The notes beneath the pieces are model-generated. The model saw only the letters and a list, made by a program, of their open reading frames with translations. It had not been told where the DNA came from and searched no databases. Shown here one piece after another: positions 24,822 to 37,600 of a stretch of 64,000 nt of DNA (position 1 is the first letter of the stretch; the number at the start of each line of letters is the position of its first letter). The stretch is from the NCBI RefSeq assembly GCF_011075055.1, contig NC_058155.1, positions 9,953,537-10,017,536 on the forward strand. The letters run 5' to 3'. The translations under genes and the position numbers were made by a program. The stretch is from Mangifera indica. Taxonomy: Eukaryota > Streptophyta > Magnoliopsida > Sapindales > Anacardiaceae.

Positions 24822-26712
24822 ATTACTAATACCAAGTACTTTCCAACAATTTTGATCACAAATTATTTTCCTTGGAAAATGCAGCAGACTACAATTGCAA
24901 TAACGAAGTATATGCAACAAAGTGGGAAAGCTGTTGCTCGTTTTCTATCAACATTGCAAGTTATGCTTCTATTAGTGAGATGTGGTATGTAAACCACATA
25001 CCTTTCAGTTAAAAGACTTTGGTTTGAAAATGATTAAAAATCTAACTTTAGTGTTGTGTTATGATGAAGGAACCCTGCTATTTATGTAAAGATAAATGAA
25101 ATAAAGAGAAATGAAATTGCACAGGATGTGCAACACATCATTTAAGAAATTTTAAGTCTTTGAGATGGTCTACTGGGACAAAGGTTATACATAATTTTAT
25201 TTCAGTATAACTTAGATTAAAAGATTAAACACCTAGTTTTCTGCTTCAATAATAAGATAACACCACCATCATGCAGATACTTTAGAAAAGAATGTATACA
25301 GAGGGAAACACAAAACCATAAAGCATCTCAAATTTAGTACTTAGAAAACTAAACTACACGCAAGTTCATTGGAGCAAAACTGTAATACTAAATTTTATTG
25401 GAGGAGACATGGCAGTCAAGCAATGTGTACCTCTTAGATTCCTCCATTTAATTATTATATTAAACTTCAAAAACTTACCTCACGATCTGTGTTAGACCAG
25501 TCAAAGACCATCCTGTGATAAATGTCCTTCTGTGTTTAAGTTAGACAAGAAAAAAAATTAGTTACAAGCTACAGATAATAGGCATTACACTTTAAAATAA
25601 GGCACTTGTTCTTACACACTCAAAACTAAATGAGATAGTTAGATTGTCATAAAAAAAGAGTTCAACTGAGTGAGAAATAGGAAGAAAGAGAAATTTAGAT
25701 CATGCAAGTTATGTCACAACTTTTTCATGCAACTTGATCAAACAACAGGATTTATCAAAACTTATACTAGTTAATAAATCATCAACCATATACTCATAAC
25801 AGAGCAATTTCTATATTAGTTGGTTCAGAATGTGGGTTTACTAGTAGTAACTAGAGTAGAACAATATATGATATTAGTGAAACATGCCTATAATCCTAGA
25901 ATGTATAAGCCTGTCACAGATAGAATATCCCCTTATCTCAAATAAGTATTGGCAGTAGCCTAAAAATGCTTATGCGGCAGATGCAGAAAACTTGTAGGTG
26001 GCACAAACATTAGGACATTCCTGCTTAAATTAAACATATCTTGCATTATAATATACCACCATTCATAGTGTATATCATGTTTGAAATAGCACTTCAACAA
26101 ATATTACATGGAGAGCTATTGATACGAGAACAACAGAACAGCCAGAACAAAATCGTCCACACTTTAGGGTCAGAAACAGTAGCATGCAATCCAGTATTGA
26201 AGGATTCAAGATTAAAAAAAAATGTTTTTATTTTGAAAGATACAAGGTCACATCAATAAGTCATACTTGTAGAAATGAGGACTTCAAGATTATTCTGAAC
26301 CATTTGGTGTTACTCAAACATATAAGAGAACACTTTTTTCTTTTCAATTTTCCTAATATCAAACACTGCCTTCAGAGGATGTAAAAATAAAAGTCAACTT
26401 ATCAGATTTATCATCAAAAGCCATTCGAATTAGCATCCTTATGAAGTCAAGCTCAAAAAAAGAATTTTCTTATGAATCTCCAGAATAACATAGTGTACAG
26501 ATATACTAGAAAAATTTTAATAATCAGACTCATCTATTTAACTTTCATGTGGCAATTCTTATTGTCACAAGAAACAAGTAAAAAATAAAACACAAGTTTG
26601 CCAAGAATTTTGAGAATTAATTTCTAAATGAGGAAATTTTAATGAGGGTCAGAACTAATAAATTATCAACAAAATTTAAAAATAACTTACATGGTTTGGA
26701 TAGTAAATGCCC
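21278..26712 (-). CDS. unrecognised minus-strand gene interlocked with the MADS gene (3' exons)
   Basis: Five exons with good splice sites keep one frame on the minus strand: 26712-26691 (ends YYPNH), 25529-25479 ([17 protein letters not shown], donor GAG/GTAAGT), 22265-22220 ([15 protein letters not shown]), 21667-21593 (acidic, [16 protein letters not shown]) and 21309-21278 ([10 protein letters not shown], stop TGA). Junction phases agree at each step: 0, 0, 1, 1. The encoded C-terminus is charged and probably helical, possibly a short coiled coil, then acidic. I do not recognise the family and assign no function. The intron from 25478 to 22266 contains MADS exons 2-7 in the opposite sense, while the last three exons lie in MADS intron 1. 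An acceptor three bases inside exon 21667-21593 is also possible. The 22-base exon and upstream structure are the least certain parts. Confidence 0.5.
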
Positions 26713-27278
26713 CTATAAGAAAAAGTATCTAGACAATTATTTGCAATAACTCTGCCTGTGATGTATCTAATGTCTAACCGTGCATGCACAGCCGGTCCCA
26801 AGCCCGGATAAAGGAGGAGGGTTGCAGTAAAAAGCAGATGTCAAACGTTTTGTTAAGTCTTAATAGCAAGATCCAAGCACAAGGGATACCATATCTGAAG
26901 TAACACTTAATAAAGTGGAACCCAAATGCACTTATTGTTACAATAGATTCTTCAAAACAATTAAGAAGCACTTCCAAATTTTTCGCTCATAAGATCAACC
27001 CAATAAAGTAGCTTTAACATTCTTGGAATAATATTTAGCACATCACAGTAACACAGTCCAAAATAGTGATAGACATAAAAAGAGTAAAAAGAAAAAAGAA
27101 AAGACATCATATATCTTGGTTGAGAGAAAAAAATGATTAATAAATTGAAAAAGCAAACAAAGCCTTCAAAATATTCAATAAATTTTCATCCCAATACAAT
27201 CTTTTATATGCATATCGAAGAGAAAAATCATTCTTCTATATATTGAATTGACTATTACTTTACAATATATACTAGATG

Positions 27279-27427
27279 TTGGAAATATATATCAGACTTA
27301 CAAATGTGAAGATTAAAACCCATATTACACAAAACCAATTGACTTGTGTTAAAGTCCAATCCACACACTTATATATCACTCTCTTATGTTCTATATATTA
27401 GATGTGAGACTTTTTTAGTCTCTAACA
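27279..27427. mobile_element. short LTR-like sequence
   Basis: Begins TGTTGGAAATATATATCAGA and ends TTTAGTCTCTAACA, so it has TG...CA ends and a length of about 149 bases. The body reads CCAATTGACTTGTGTTAAAG and AGTCCAATCCACACACTTAT, the pattern of short plant LTRs. A second unit with a TGTTGGAG start lies on the other strand near 27620, so an older, rearranged LTR element is also possible. Confidence 0.4.
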
Positions 27428-27723
27428 CTCCCACTCAAGTGCAACCACTTAACCTGTTAGACTTGTCATTTGGCTCAACCGGTTTTTGGTTGGATGCGTT
27501 GTCACAAAATGTACAAAAAGGAAAGAAAAATAAAATAAAAAACTCCTAAAAATTAGGAATTAGACACATTTAGGAAATGAGGTATATTTAGGAATATAAT
27601 CTCTAAAAATCTCCAACAATTTTCCAGATTTTCCCTTAAGCTGGTAAGTGGATATCTTTTTATTCCTAGTTTGCTTGTTAATTCTTGAAACCATGCAATA
27701 AGAAGTCTCTTAGCTAGAACACC

Positions 27724-28150
27724 GATATGAATCTTAGGAAAACCACACCTAAAAAACTAGCTATTGAGATAAGAGAATCCAAGATCATATAAACCACACA
27801 CTGATTGTCCATACTTTCTAATATGGGATTCAAGTCTCATACCTTACACTTGGGATCCTATCATACCACCACAATCCATAGCCCTAGTGCCCATACGAGT
27901 TGACTATGTGCTAGCTCTCTGTTAGCCCCGGACGAACACTGTAATGTTAGCTTTACCACTAACGCTATACAATTGCAATTGAAAGACATGGTAATGATTC
28001 TGATACCAAATGATATGAACCTTAAAAGAACCGCACCTCAAAATTAGTTATTGAGATGGAAGAACACAAAACCACATAAACCTTACACTAGTTGTCCATA
28101 TTTTTCAATATGAGATCCACGTCTCATACCTTACACTTGAAATCGTAACA
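27724..28150 (-). mobile_element. TRIM-like miniature LTR retrotransposon, copy 1
   Basis: Two direct repeats of about 130 bases (27726-27855 and 28015-28148) flank a 160-base interior. On the minus strand the first repeat is followed, after a few bases, by TTTGGTATCAGA at about 28011-28000, matching the primer-binding site for initiator Met tRNA. Each repeat begins TGTAAGGTATGAGAC and ends near GGTTCATATCA. No coding capacity. The same repeat-interior-repeat layout occurs at 56983-57363 on the other strand. Confidence 0.65.
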
Positions 28151-28559
28151 TAGAAATGTTAGGATTGGGACACTTCTCCTCAATCTAATAGTAAGTCTTC
28201 ATTATAAAGATGTTCTTTAGGTTTCAAAAGAAAGGGGGAAAAAATTAGGGTTTTGTATTTGGGCAACCATTCTTGGCTGATTCAGGGAGGTCTCCAGCAT
28301 CTCGAATGGTCAAAAAATGAGAGGTCCCAAACTCTTCGAACTATTTGGACTGGGAGATCCCAAACTCCTTGAATTATTCGATTTATCTTGTAACTTTTTT
28401 ATTAATGAAATAATTTTTAGTTTATTATGTTTTGATGTTTTAATTTTTTGTTTTAGTTGAATAAGAGCTGAGTTCTTAACATTCATCTACTAATTGATCA
28501 CATAGTGGCACATATGGAGTGCTAATTTACCCACTTTCAAGCTCCTCTTTTATGAAGTG

Positions 28560-30200
28560 TCTGTGGATGTTTAGTTTGATCATGTGTGCAATGCTGATGG
28601 CGAACTTATTATCACAATACAACTTCATAAGACCACTTTTTTTTAATTCTCCAATTAAAAAATAATAGAATTATTTTTAGCCATAACAACTCACAAATCC
28701 TATGAGCCATAGTGCCAAATTCTTCAGCACTTGATCTAGCAATCACAAATTGCTTCTTGCTCCTCCATATCACAAGATTAGCTCCTAGTAACATACAATA
28801 ACCTGTAGTAGGCTTTCTATCAACAAGTGATCCTGCATAGTCTGAATATGTGTAAACTTTTAGGGTTAACTAGCCACCGTTTTTGAATAATAAGCCTGTC
28901 CCAGGCGTGGCTTTGAGATACCGAAGTACTCTTTGAATTGCTCGCACATGTTCTTCCCTAAGATCACACATAAACTGACTACACTAACAACATAGGTTAT
29001 ATTTGGCTTGCGTGTGATAGGTAAATTGCTTCTTTACCTGATTTGTGGTTTTGGTCAATAGGGATATTTGTTGATTTGCCATCAAGCTATCCAATCTCCT
29101 TTAATAAATATAAACAAATTTTCTTTGAGAAATAAAGATTCTTTGTTTGAAATAAGCCACCTCAATCCCAAGAAGATATTTCAATTTTCCCAACTCCTTA
29201 ATATCAAATTCACAGGCTAAGCAATCTCCAAGATCCCTCTTTTCAATTTCATCATTTTCAGTAACAATTATATCATCAACATAAGCAAGTAGTATAGTTA
29301 CCATTACCTCCCTTGGTATGTTTAATAATACGTATGGTCCTCTTGACTTTGCTTATATCCCATTTTTAGCATAACTTTTGTGAATCTATCAAACCATGCC
29401 CTATGTGATTGTTTCAATCCATACAAAGTTTCTTTAGTTGACATACCTTATTTGGTCCAATTGTTTCATCAAAACCTAGAAGAAGCTCCATAAAAAATTC
29501 TTCTTCCAAATCATCGTGAAGGAAAATATTCTCTATATCAAATTGTTGTAAATTCCAAGCAAATTGTGTTGCTAAAGACAATAGGACCCATACAATGTTC
29601 ATCTTGGCCACTGGTGCAAAAGTTTCAAGGTAATCAGTTTCATTTGTTTGATTATACCCCTTTGCAACCAACCTTGTCTTGTATCTTCAAAGTGTACACC
29701 TATTTCCATCCCATAATTTTCTGGTCTCAAGAGACCATTAACTTTATATTTCAAAGTGTACAACTATTTCCATCCCACAATTTTCTTGTCTCTAGGTTGA
29801 GGAACAATCTCCAAGTCTAGTCTTTGTTTAGTGTATTTATCTCCTCTTTCATGGTTGATGCCTACTTATTGTTCCTTAAAGCTTCTTGAACAGTTTTTGT
29901 ATGTTAACAAAATCTAACTGGTAACGAAGGTTTTATAAGGCATTTTGCCCTCAATGCCTCAAATCTCTTAGATTTTGGATGTTACTTCCAATCAAAATCG
30001 TAACTCTTTAAATAGAAGTTGTTCAATTATTTAATAGAATGAGATAAACCAACCAAAATAATGCAATAGATTATAGCTTCCTCTTTATCTCACAAGATTT
30101 CATTTTTGGTTCTCATCCAAAAGGCCATGTAAAATTTAAGAAAAGGACTTATATATGTGATGGATACCTCCTCGTTGAGTCAAAGGTGGATTGAACGGAT
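28560..30200 (-). mobile_element. Ty1/Copia pol remnant (reverse transcriptase and RNase H)
   Basis: On the minus strand, in the expected order: the N-terminal reverse transcriptase block (ETFAPVAKMNIVWVLLSLA, then QFDIENIFLHDDLEEE) at 29671-29414; the catalytic block with YVDDI and LKYLLGIEVA at 29304-29101; and the RNase H region (SKKQFVIARSSAEEF, then CELLWLKI) at 28794-28612. Stops and frameshifts separate the blocks, so the element is dead. The region to about 30200 is probably the same insertion. It has the same orientation as the gag remnant at 17-18.8 kb but is separated from it by the MADS exons. Confidence 0.8.
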
Positions 30201-31264
30201 TTCTTGTTGGGTTTGGTTGTGTAAAATAGATCCAAGCATGGAAATTAGGCTTGTTTTGGTTTTAATTTGGATGGGATAAATGGACTAGGTGTGTGTTTTG
30301 TTATAATGGGTAGGTTAGGGAATATGAGTTTCTTAGAGTTCATTCTTTTTAATCATAAATATGGAGAAAATCAATCAAGATAAATCTTATTTGAAACTAT
30401 GTCTTACTATTTTGTAGTATTGTTATTCACAATGCCACTTGTTGCATTTTTGAAATAAACCTTACATATTTTTCTAGAACTATCATCCAAAAAATTGTAT
30501 ACAATTACTTAATGCACTTGGCAACATCAATTTACCTAGATTCTGAAATGACATTTGCTATAGTGAAAACTAAAATTGCAAATGCCTTCTCATATAACTC
30601 CTTTAAAGAAGTTATATCTAGTTATAAGGGGGACAAGCATTTATAACACATAAATACAAACATTAAATAAATACTACCAATAATGGGTTATTTATTACAA
30701 AAATGTTACTTTCAAACAACAATACAAGCGAGGACTTATGTCGTTAAATATTGTAGCTCAACTTTTACCTGCCAATCTAAGCTTTTTAAGTAAAATAGTT
30801 ACTTAAAACATATTGAAAGGGCAAGTCTCAACACCCTCCACCATTAAGACTTACACATTCATTTAAGTTCTTTTCTTCTCAAGGTTTAGGGTTGAGCAAC
30901 ACCACCTAGTCATAATCAAACCATAGGTATACATAACCCAGGCAAGTAGAATGTTTTCCTTTATAATTGAAAACACAATCGCAATTTCAATTATTAAGGG
31001 AAACATATTAATATTAGAGTTTGCACATGGTCAAGGTTGTGGTGGGATCTTACAAGGTTTGGGGCTTGAGCCCCCTCACTGGCATTAGTATGGCCAAAGG
31101 GCATTGTTTCCTTCAAACTTGGGCTTATGAAGCAAATGCATAGATTTTTATATTATAAAAAATATATATATCATCCCAAAAAAGTTTTCTATTTTAGTGT
31201 CAATATTTAATCATAAGTTGAGTTTCTCAGAAAATAGTTTAGTTTTTGTAAGTGCAAGAGATAA

Positions 31265-31605
31265 GGGTAGATTCAAATCGAGCTTACTTCAACTCAAATC
31301 CATGTTCGGCTTGAATAAGCCAAACTCGAGCTAAAGATCTAGCTTGATAGTTCAACTCAAGTTCAAGGGCTTGCCAATGTCATAGCATCGTAGCTCTTCT
31401 TCTTCAATGATTTTTCTTCTCTAACATTTTTTCTAGTAATTCTTCTTTTTCATCTTTTACGATTATTCTTCTTATTTGGTGACTCGTCTTCTTCTCCAAA
31501 GTCATTGTTCACTAACCAACCAATCAAGTTGAGCTCAAACTCAACTTGGCCCTTGCTCAAGTTGGCTAGGCTTGAATCCACCCTTGACTAGGAAAAAGTT
31601 CACAA
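31265..31605. repeat. old relative of the 39.7-kb hAT-type MITE
   Basis: AATCGAGCTTACTTCAACTC and CCAAACTCGAGCTAAAGATC on the left, and CAAGTTGAGCTCAAACTCAA and GTTGGCTAGGCTTGAATCCA on the right, are diverged inverted arms like those at 39667-39929. The middle is a TTCTTCTT-rich stretch. Confidence 0.35.
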
Positions 31606-32036
31606 CCCTAAAAATGAATACTATTTGTAGGCAAATGTTGGCCATTGTTAGCCAAGATCCTACCAAATGGCAAAGGCCCATGGCTATCTCCACTAATTGT
31701 CTTAATTTTTGGTCAAATGGAAACTAAGAAAATTGATGGCCTTAACAATATTTTATGTGACTTTTTTAGTATACTAGTAGTAAAGACCATGGATTAGCAT
31801 ATAAAACTCATTATTCACAGCTATGCTAATTCTTTGCAAGGAAGCATAAAAATATTAAAGTGGTAACAATCTAATTGTTGCCTAACATCTTTGTAGAAAA
31901 ATATTGAGTGCATTCAATTAAAGTTCTAAACAGTCCCAACTAGCTCAAAAGTAAGCTGTACCAAACACTCTACACCAAACCAACAAAAGAAATAAAAAGA
32001 TACTTTGAAAAAAAAAAGGGAAAAATCATTACTCAC

Positions 32037-32681
32037 CTGAAAGGCAAGCGCACGCATTCCTTTAATCAAAGTCCATCCTTCGACAAACTAGTACCTGAAT
32101 ATAATACAAAAAATGAAGTAAACAGTACAAGGAATAGAGCTACTCAGATCAACAATAACAAAACATAAATCATCGAAGCTAGTTTGATTAAATAAAAAAT
32201 CGAATAATTAACCCAAAATCGTCAAAGTAATGACAGTTAGAGATGTAAAATGCGTCTGCAAGGAAATAACCAGTTCTCCGTCTGCTTCGTGCTTTATTTT
32301 TCCTTCAACGTGTCTCAACAACCAAAAAAATCCTAAGTAGATTGCAGAAACACATTCCATTCATATGCGAAGATACGGAAACATAAAAATATATATGTAA
32401 ATCACCTCAAACTGAAAGGTAATCATAGCTTCGAGCAACAAATTACAGCGAAGGAACCAGCAGTAAACGTGAAAAGGAGCTCCGGATGTGCATATACGTA
32501 AACTTAAATTCACAAAAATGCAAATCCATTGACGAAGGATAGTATCAAAATCAATGAAAAATCGAATAGACAGATGAGAGATAACGTGTAAAAGATGATA
32601 TGAGACCTGGTTTTTAGAAGGAGACGATGAAATTGTTACAGAAAAAGCTATTGAAGAAAAGAGAGAGAAAGAGGAAGGCAT
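32037..32681 (-). CDS. candidate 5' exons of a minus-strand gene, possibly the same as the 21-27-kb exons
   Basis: Two potential exons join in frame: 32681-32607, starting MPSSFSLFSSIAF and ending at CCAG/GTCTCA, and 32087-32037, FVEGWTLIKGMRALAFQ, with acceptor ACTAG and strong donor CAG/GTGAGT. The Ser- and Phe-rich start could be an organelle-targeting peptide. It could equally be an untranslated CT-rich leader, with translation starting at the ATG of MRALAFQ. This piece ends in phase 0, but the next exon found at 26712 needs two carried bases, so at least one exon between 26.7 and 32.0 kb would be missing if these belong together. I do not recognise the protein. Confidence 0.3.
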
Positions 32682-32759
32682 GAAAAATATCTGAGAACAG
32701 ATGAAAAGAGGTATAAATAAAACACTGGTGATGCCCCCACCCGATCCATACACGTAATC

Positions 32760-33969
32760 AATCAGTGTAATTTTGGGCTTGTTTGAATTTTACTTTTTTT
32801 GTTTTGAAAACCCAGGGTTTCGGATTCTTCTAATTGGCTTTCTGAGGTTCTGCTTCAGCGTAGCAAGCAGGTAATTCTTTTAAGTTTTAATTTGAGTCGG
32901 CTCGGTTTTACAGTCTTTACACCAGCTTCTTCCTCGCGCGTGGCTTTGAAACGCCTTACTTTCTTTCGCCGAATTGTTGTTATTTTTTTAATGGTGAATT
33001 CACATTCATCCAACTCAACATTTCTTTTAAAAAAATTCTCTTGTTGGACAAAAATAATATTTTATATTAAAATTATCAATAAAATTATATATATAATCTT
33101 TTAAATAAATAAGTTTATATATATATATAATATTATTATATAGTAATAAAATAATATCTAACAAATTATATATAAAATATATTATTTATATTTGAAAATT
33201 ATTGTTATCATCAATTTTATTACATAAAAATACAATATGTGAACTTTTCAAAAACTATTTAATATAAAAACAATATTATATAAATACTTTTTTAATATAT
33301 AAATAATATATTATTATATAATTAAATATTTATTATTAATTTAAAATTAATTAATATATTATTAAAATATAATATAATTTTATTGCCATTTTAATTTTCT
33401 TGGGCAATTTTCCAGCCACGATGATATTTGATAAATTTAAAATTTTAAGATGAAGTTTTCATCCTATAAAATGCCAGAGGAGCGTGAGTGGTGACCGATT
33501 GTTGAAACCAAAGAAGCATAGTCGAGCAGCTTAAGCTGAGCGGCGCGGCTAAAGCGGCTGGAATTTGTCCGGTTTGACGAAACGTGTGGCTCTGGGACGA
33601 AGCCGAACCTCTTGGGACACGTTTCGATCTCCTATTTAACCACGCATAATCATCTACAACTAATGGAAAATTAGGACTATGACGTGTCCCTGTTAACCAA
33701 TAAAAAACTAACACGTAGGTATGCGCTCGCCTTTAGTTCTTTAAAATACTAAAATATTAGTTACGAACGTATCGCGGAAAGAAAGTTAGTACGAAAAAAG
33801 TGTCCTATCGACCTAGCAATCGCTGAAACGTGTGGACCCTTGAGTCTGATCAGCTTAATGTTTACAATTCTCCGATTAAACTAATGATCAAGGACGAAGA
33901 TATTTTGAGGGTTGAGGTGCCACGTGGCTCTTGTTACCAAGATATTTTGACGGATGAAAAAATAATAAA
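32760..33969. other. gene-free stretch, AT-rich with possible MITE fragments
   Basis: The open frames at 32892 and 33445 show no recognisable domain. Between about 33050 and 33390 the DNA is almost pure A and T, with ATATATTATT motifs that may be worn family A arms. Confidence 0.4.
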
Positions 33970-34656
33970 GGCTGAAGGACTATTTTTTACCCAAATTATA
34001 TGAATTCTTAAAATTCTCTTTATTAATTATAAAAATATTATTTATCTATTTATAATTAATTAAATATAATAAAATCCTAATATTTATAAATTTTATCTTT
34101 TTTTATTTTTCTAAACTTTAAAAACTAAAAGTTTTCTCTAACTTAAGTTTTAAAAATTGGTAGTTTCCCTAGGATTTCGTTTTGAAATCTTCGGCTCCAT
34201 TACCGATGGTCTCTCCCTCTCGAAGCATCTCTCCTTCTGGCAATCTCCTTTCTCCCATTTCTTCTTCGACAAAGTTCTTCGTCTCCCAAGATTTTTTCAA
34301 TATCGATCGGGTATCCAAATAGGAGAAAAGAGATCATCGAAATGAGACGATGCTTCGGGAGGGAGAGATTGTTGGTAATAGAGTCAGAGATGTCATCGGA
34401 GATTTCAAAACAAAACTCTAGAATGAAACTGCTATTTTTTAAAACTTAAATTGAGAGAAAATTTTAATTTTTAAAGTTTAGGGAAGTAAAAATATATTAT
34501 ATTTTAGTTTATTTTTAATATTATAGAGAAAATAACAATTTTATCTTTACCATCATTAATTTTAATTATTCATGAATGAATAAATAGTATTTTTATAATT
34601 AATAAAGAAAACTTTGAAAATTCAACTTAATTTAAGTGAAAAATGGTCGTTTGGCC
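33970..34656. mobile_element. MULE-type foldback MITE, 687 bp, with a 9-bp target duplication
   Basis: Flanked by a perfect 9-base direct repeat AATAATAAA (33961-33969 and 34657-34665), the size expected for Mutator-like transposons. The left end GGCTGAAGGACTATTTTTTA matches the reverse complement of the right end GGCCAAACGACCATTTTTCA. The inverted repeats continue through most of the element: CTCTCCCTCTCGAAGCATC near 34210 pairs with GATGCTTCGGGAGGGAGAG near 34345. The whole unit could fold into one hairpin. No transposase is present; the open frame at 34157 is a by-product of the palindrome. Confidence 0.8.
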
Positions 34657-37600
34657 AATAATAAAAGAGGAAAGTTCGGTGAAGATTCACTAATATCATG
34701 ATCTACAGGAAAAAAATTTGAAAAGGTTATTAGATTAATGTCACGTGAAAGAAAGGGAATAATTCAAGTTTACAGAGATAAGTGTGTCGTTATCAAACCT
34801 TAATTAATTTGTTTACTGATTAAAGTTCAGCCAATTAAATCAAAGTTCTTGCAAGTGGGAGTTGGAGCTAGGAAATATTATGATTGGAGAGGAAATGACA
34901 CATGCGGTCATATGATATAGCCTTGTTACTATCATATAACAAGGGTGCCATATCTTATTTATTATATGCATTATATACATATATTGTTGGTATCATAAAA
35001 AATGGATGTTAGTATCATACAATAGGGGTGAAGCATTTTGCTTAGTTGTCATATCATAGGCTAGCATGATTTACAATGTTTATTAGTTGGTGGGCTATGA
35101 TATAACACTGTAGATTACATCAGATTCATTTTGATACAATCTACAATTATTCTGTTTGAAAGTGTAAATATTATCATCATTTAGTTTTTAATCTTAAGAT
35201 TAATAGAACTATTGTTAGTTCTCCAATTTGTCGTGCTAAGTGAAGAACCCTTAATTAATTTTATTGTTAGTTTGGATTTAAATTTGATTTATCTAATAAT
35301 AAAGAAGTAAACTTGATTGTTTGTATCATAGTATGATTGATACTAACCATATACAACTAAATCACTAATAATCTTAAGATCCATGTAATTGCTACTCAAT
35401 TTCAAGGTTATTTAATTCAAGGAAAAATTACAATGAAAATTTATAGATAACAATCGTTAATTTAAATATATATAAAATTACACCAATGAAAAGTAAATAG
35501 ATAAATGATAGAGCTAACAATTTCTCTCTTCTAATTGAATTCTCATCTCACCTCATCTTATATAAGATAAAAAAATCTTTTAAATAAATAATAGTAGAAA
35601 CAATGACGAAAAAGTACTAATAAATCAAAAAACCGAGATGGAATGAGAAAAAGAATAGATATCTTCTGACGTGTACTCATCCCATCCCAACATAATCCCC
35701 TTGACCCCTTAAAATCCTTTTTGTTAACACTTATTTCCCTCTTTGTTAAGCATAACCATAATAGCAATAACTAAATTTTTCTTATTTTGTACAATACACT
35801 TAAGTTTTTGTGAATCTCTCTCTCTAAATTAGGTTACAAGAAGTACTCAAAGAAAACCTATAAAAAATTGTAGACGAACAAAATTTTTTTAAATTGAATT
35901 TTCCAATACCAACCAACTAATACATATCACAAGTATGATAATCAAATCATGTATTATATTGTGTATTAAAAACCTAATTTTTCGTATTATGTATCGTATC
36001 ATATAATACGATTTTAAAGAATAATAATAAAAAAATTTTAATTGATATGTCATTATTTTGAAACATATTACAAACATCCTTAAAAACTTGAAATTTTTTA
36101 TATACATCTTACTACATTATCATGTTCTTTAAAAAAATGTATTAATTTATATCATATGATACGTATCCTTTTTTATATATATATCGTTTTATATTATAAA
36201 ATACATGTTATATATGATAAGATGCTAATAACTATGTTCACAAATGATACATAGTTTTACAGTATTGCAGATATTAAGTTGTCAAAGAAAATAATTTCAA
36301 AAGACTAGTCTTGACTGAACTTATCAAAAATCATATCTCATCTTTTGTCAATCGTTGCCAATCTCTTCACTTATTGCAAAAATATCTTATATATTTAATT
36401 GTTTATCATGGGTTGTTATGATTGACACCTAACACTAATATGGCAACGTAACATTTAACCTCACACTAATAATCATGCGTTTCTATTTTTCAATTCCAAG
36501 TCTCCACAACACAATATAAAGAATATTACATTAAGTAGTAAACTCGTATATAACTAAGACAAAACAACCACATGTTAAAAATGCATTTCTTTTTTAAAAG
36601 CGTCATAGTTCGTGGCAACATGTAATTAGTAAACAAGTTTGAGGTTTCATATTTTCATTGACTCCTTGTTCTTAATGTAAACCTACCATAGATAGAGAGA
36701 GAGGGATTCATAGTATTGACATTGCTTGGTTGGAAACAATCAACTATATGTTGGTAATCTTGCCAACATTCTCCAAGTCAATCTGACTTTGAATGTAAAA
36801 CTTTTAGTTTTATGTCTAATTCTTTAAGACAATTAATGATAACAATTTTAGTTTGAATTTAAGATTTTTAATCATTTTTTATCTTAACAAAAAAAAAAAT
36901 TGGATAGAAATAAGGAAGAGGGCAAGAACAAAAAATATCTAGTAATTGAGACGAGGAGGAGATTTTTTCTCTCTAAGAGAGGACAAGAAATTCTTATCAT
37001 TTATGTAACAAAAACTGGCTGAGAACAAATAATGATATCCATTTTTGGGATAGAAATCGAGAATAAGATATTCAGTCCTACTCTTCTATATTGTCATCCC
37101 TAATGACAATTATTTTTTATTGAATAAATAATTATTAAGTGGAAAACCTATTTGTTATGCTATGTTATGTGTACAACTAGTCAATAATTTATATTTGTTG
37201 AAACGGATAACAATATAAAACATCAAATTAACCCAACTATGGTGTTGCTTTAGTACATCAAATCATGGTCATCTTAGGGAACAATCTGAAATTCTGCAAG
37301 GTCACACATAGTTGCTCCTTTTGTGATATGGCAAAAATTGCATGAGAATTGCCTTTCAAAAAAAAAAAAGGTCTAGTTATTATATATAGTTGACGATAAA
37401 TTTTAAGAATAACATATAGAGATTAAACATATTACCCACATGCAAGATAAGGATGGAAGTCCTCTTATATAAAAATAACGAGAATAATAAATCTTAATAA
37501 TTTTATAATTTGTTCAATCACGTACAATCTCAATCTTCTACATTCATGTGATAACATTTATCTCACATTTTCATGATATAGCACAATTACCACATTTCCT

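Noticed and set aside
25341..25379. Alternative terminal exon [12 protein letters not shown] with stop, after the 25479 donor
   Set aside because: It has an acceptor and stays in frame, but the exon chain continuing to 22265 gives consistent phases over three more exons with better protein composition. It remains possible as an alternative end.
26774..26977. 67-codon minus-strand frame containing LQPSSFIRAWDRLCMHG
   Set aside because: The underlying CCCGGATAAAGGAGGAGGGT string looks like a dispersed plant repeat rather than a gene. I could not define element borders, so it is not annotated.
32892..33104. Plus-strand gene at 32.9 kb
   Set aside because: The frame ends in AT-rich DNA and has no known motif or splice logic.
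33445..33714. 89-codon minus-strand frame, less AT-rich than its flanks
   Set aside because: No domain recognised and no transcript features; composition alone is not enough.
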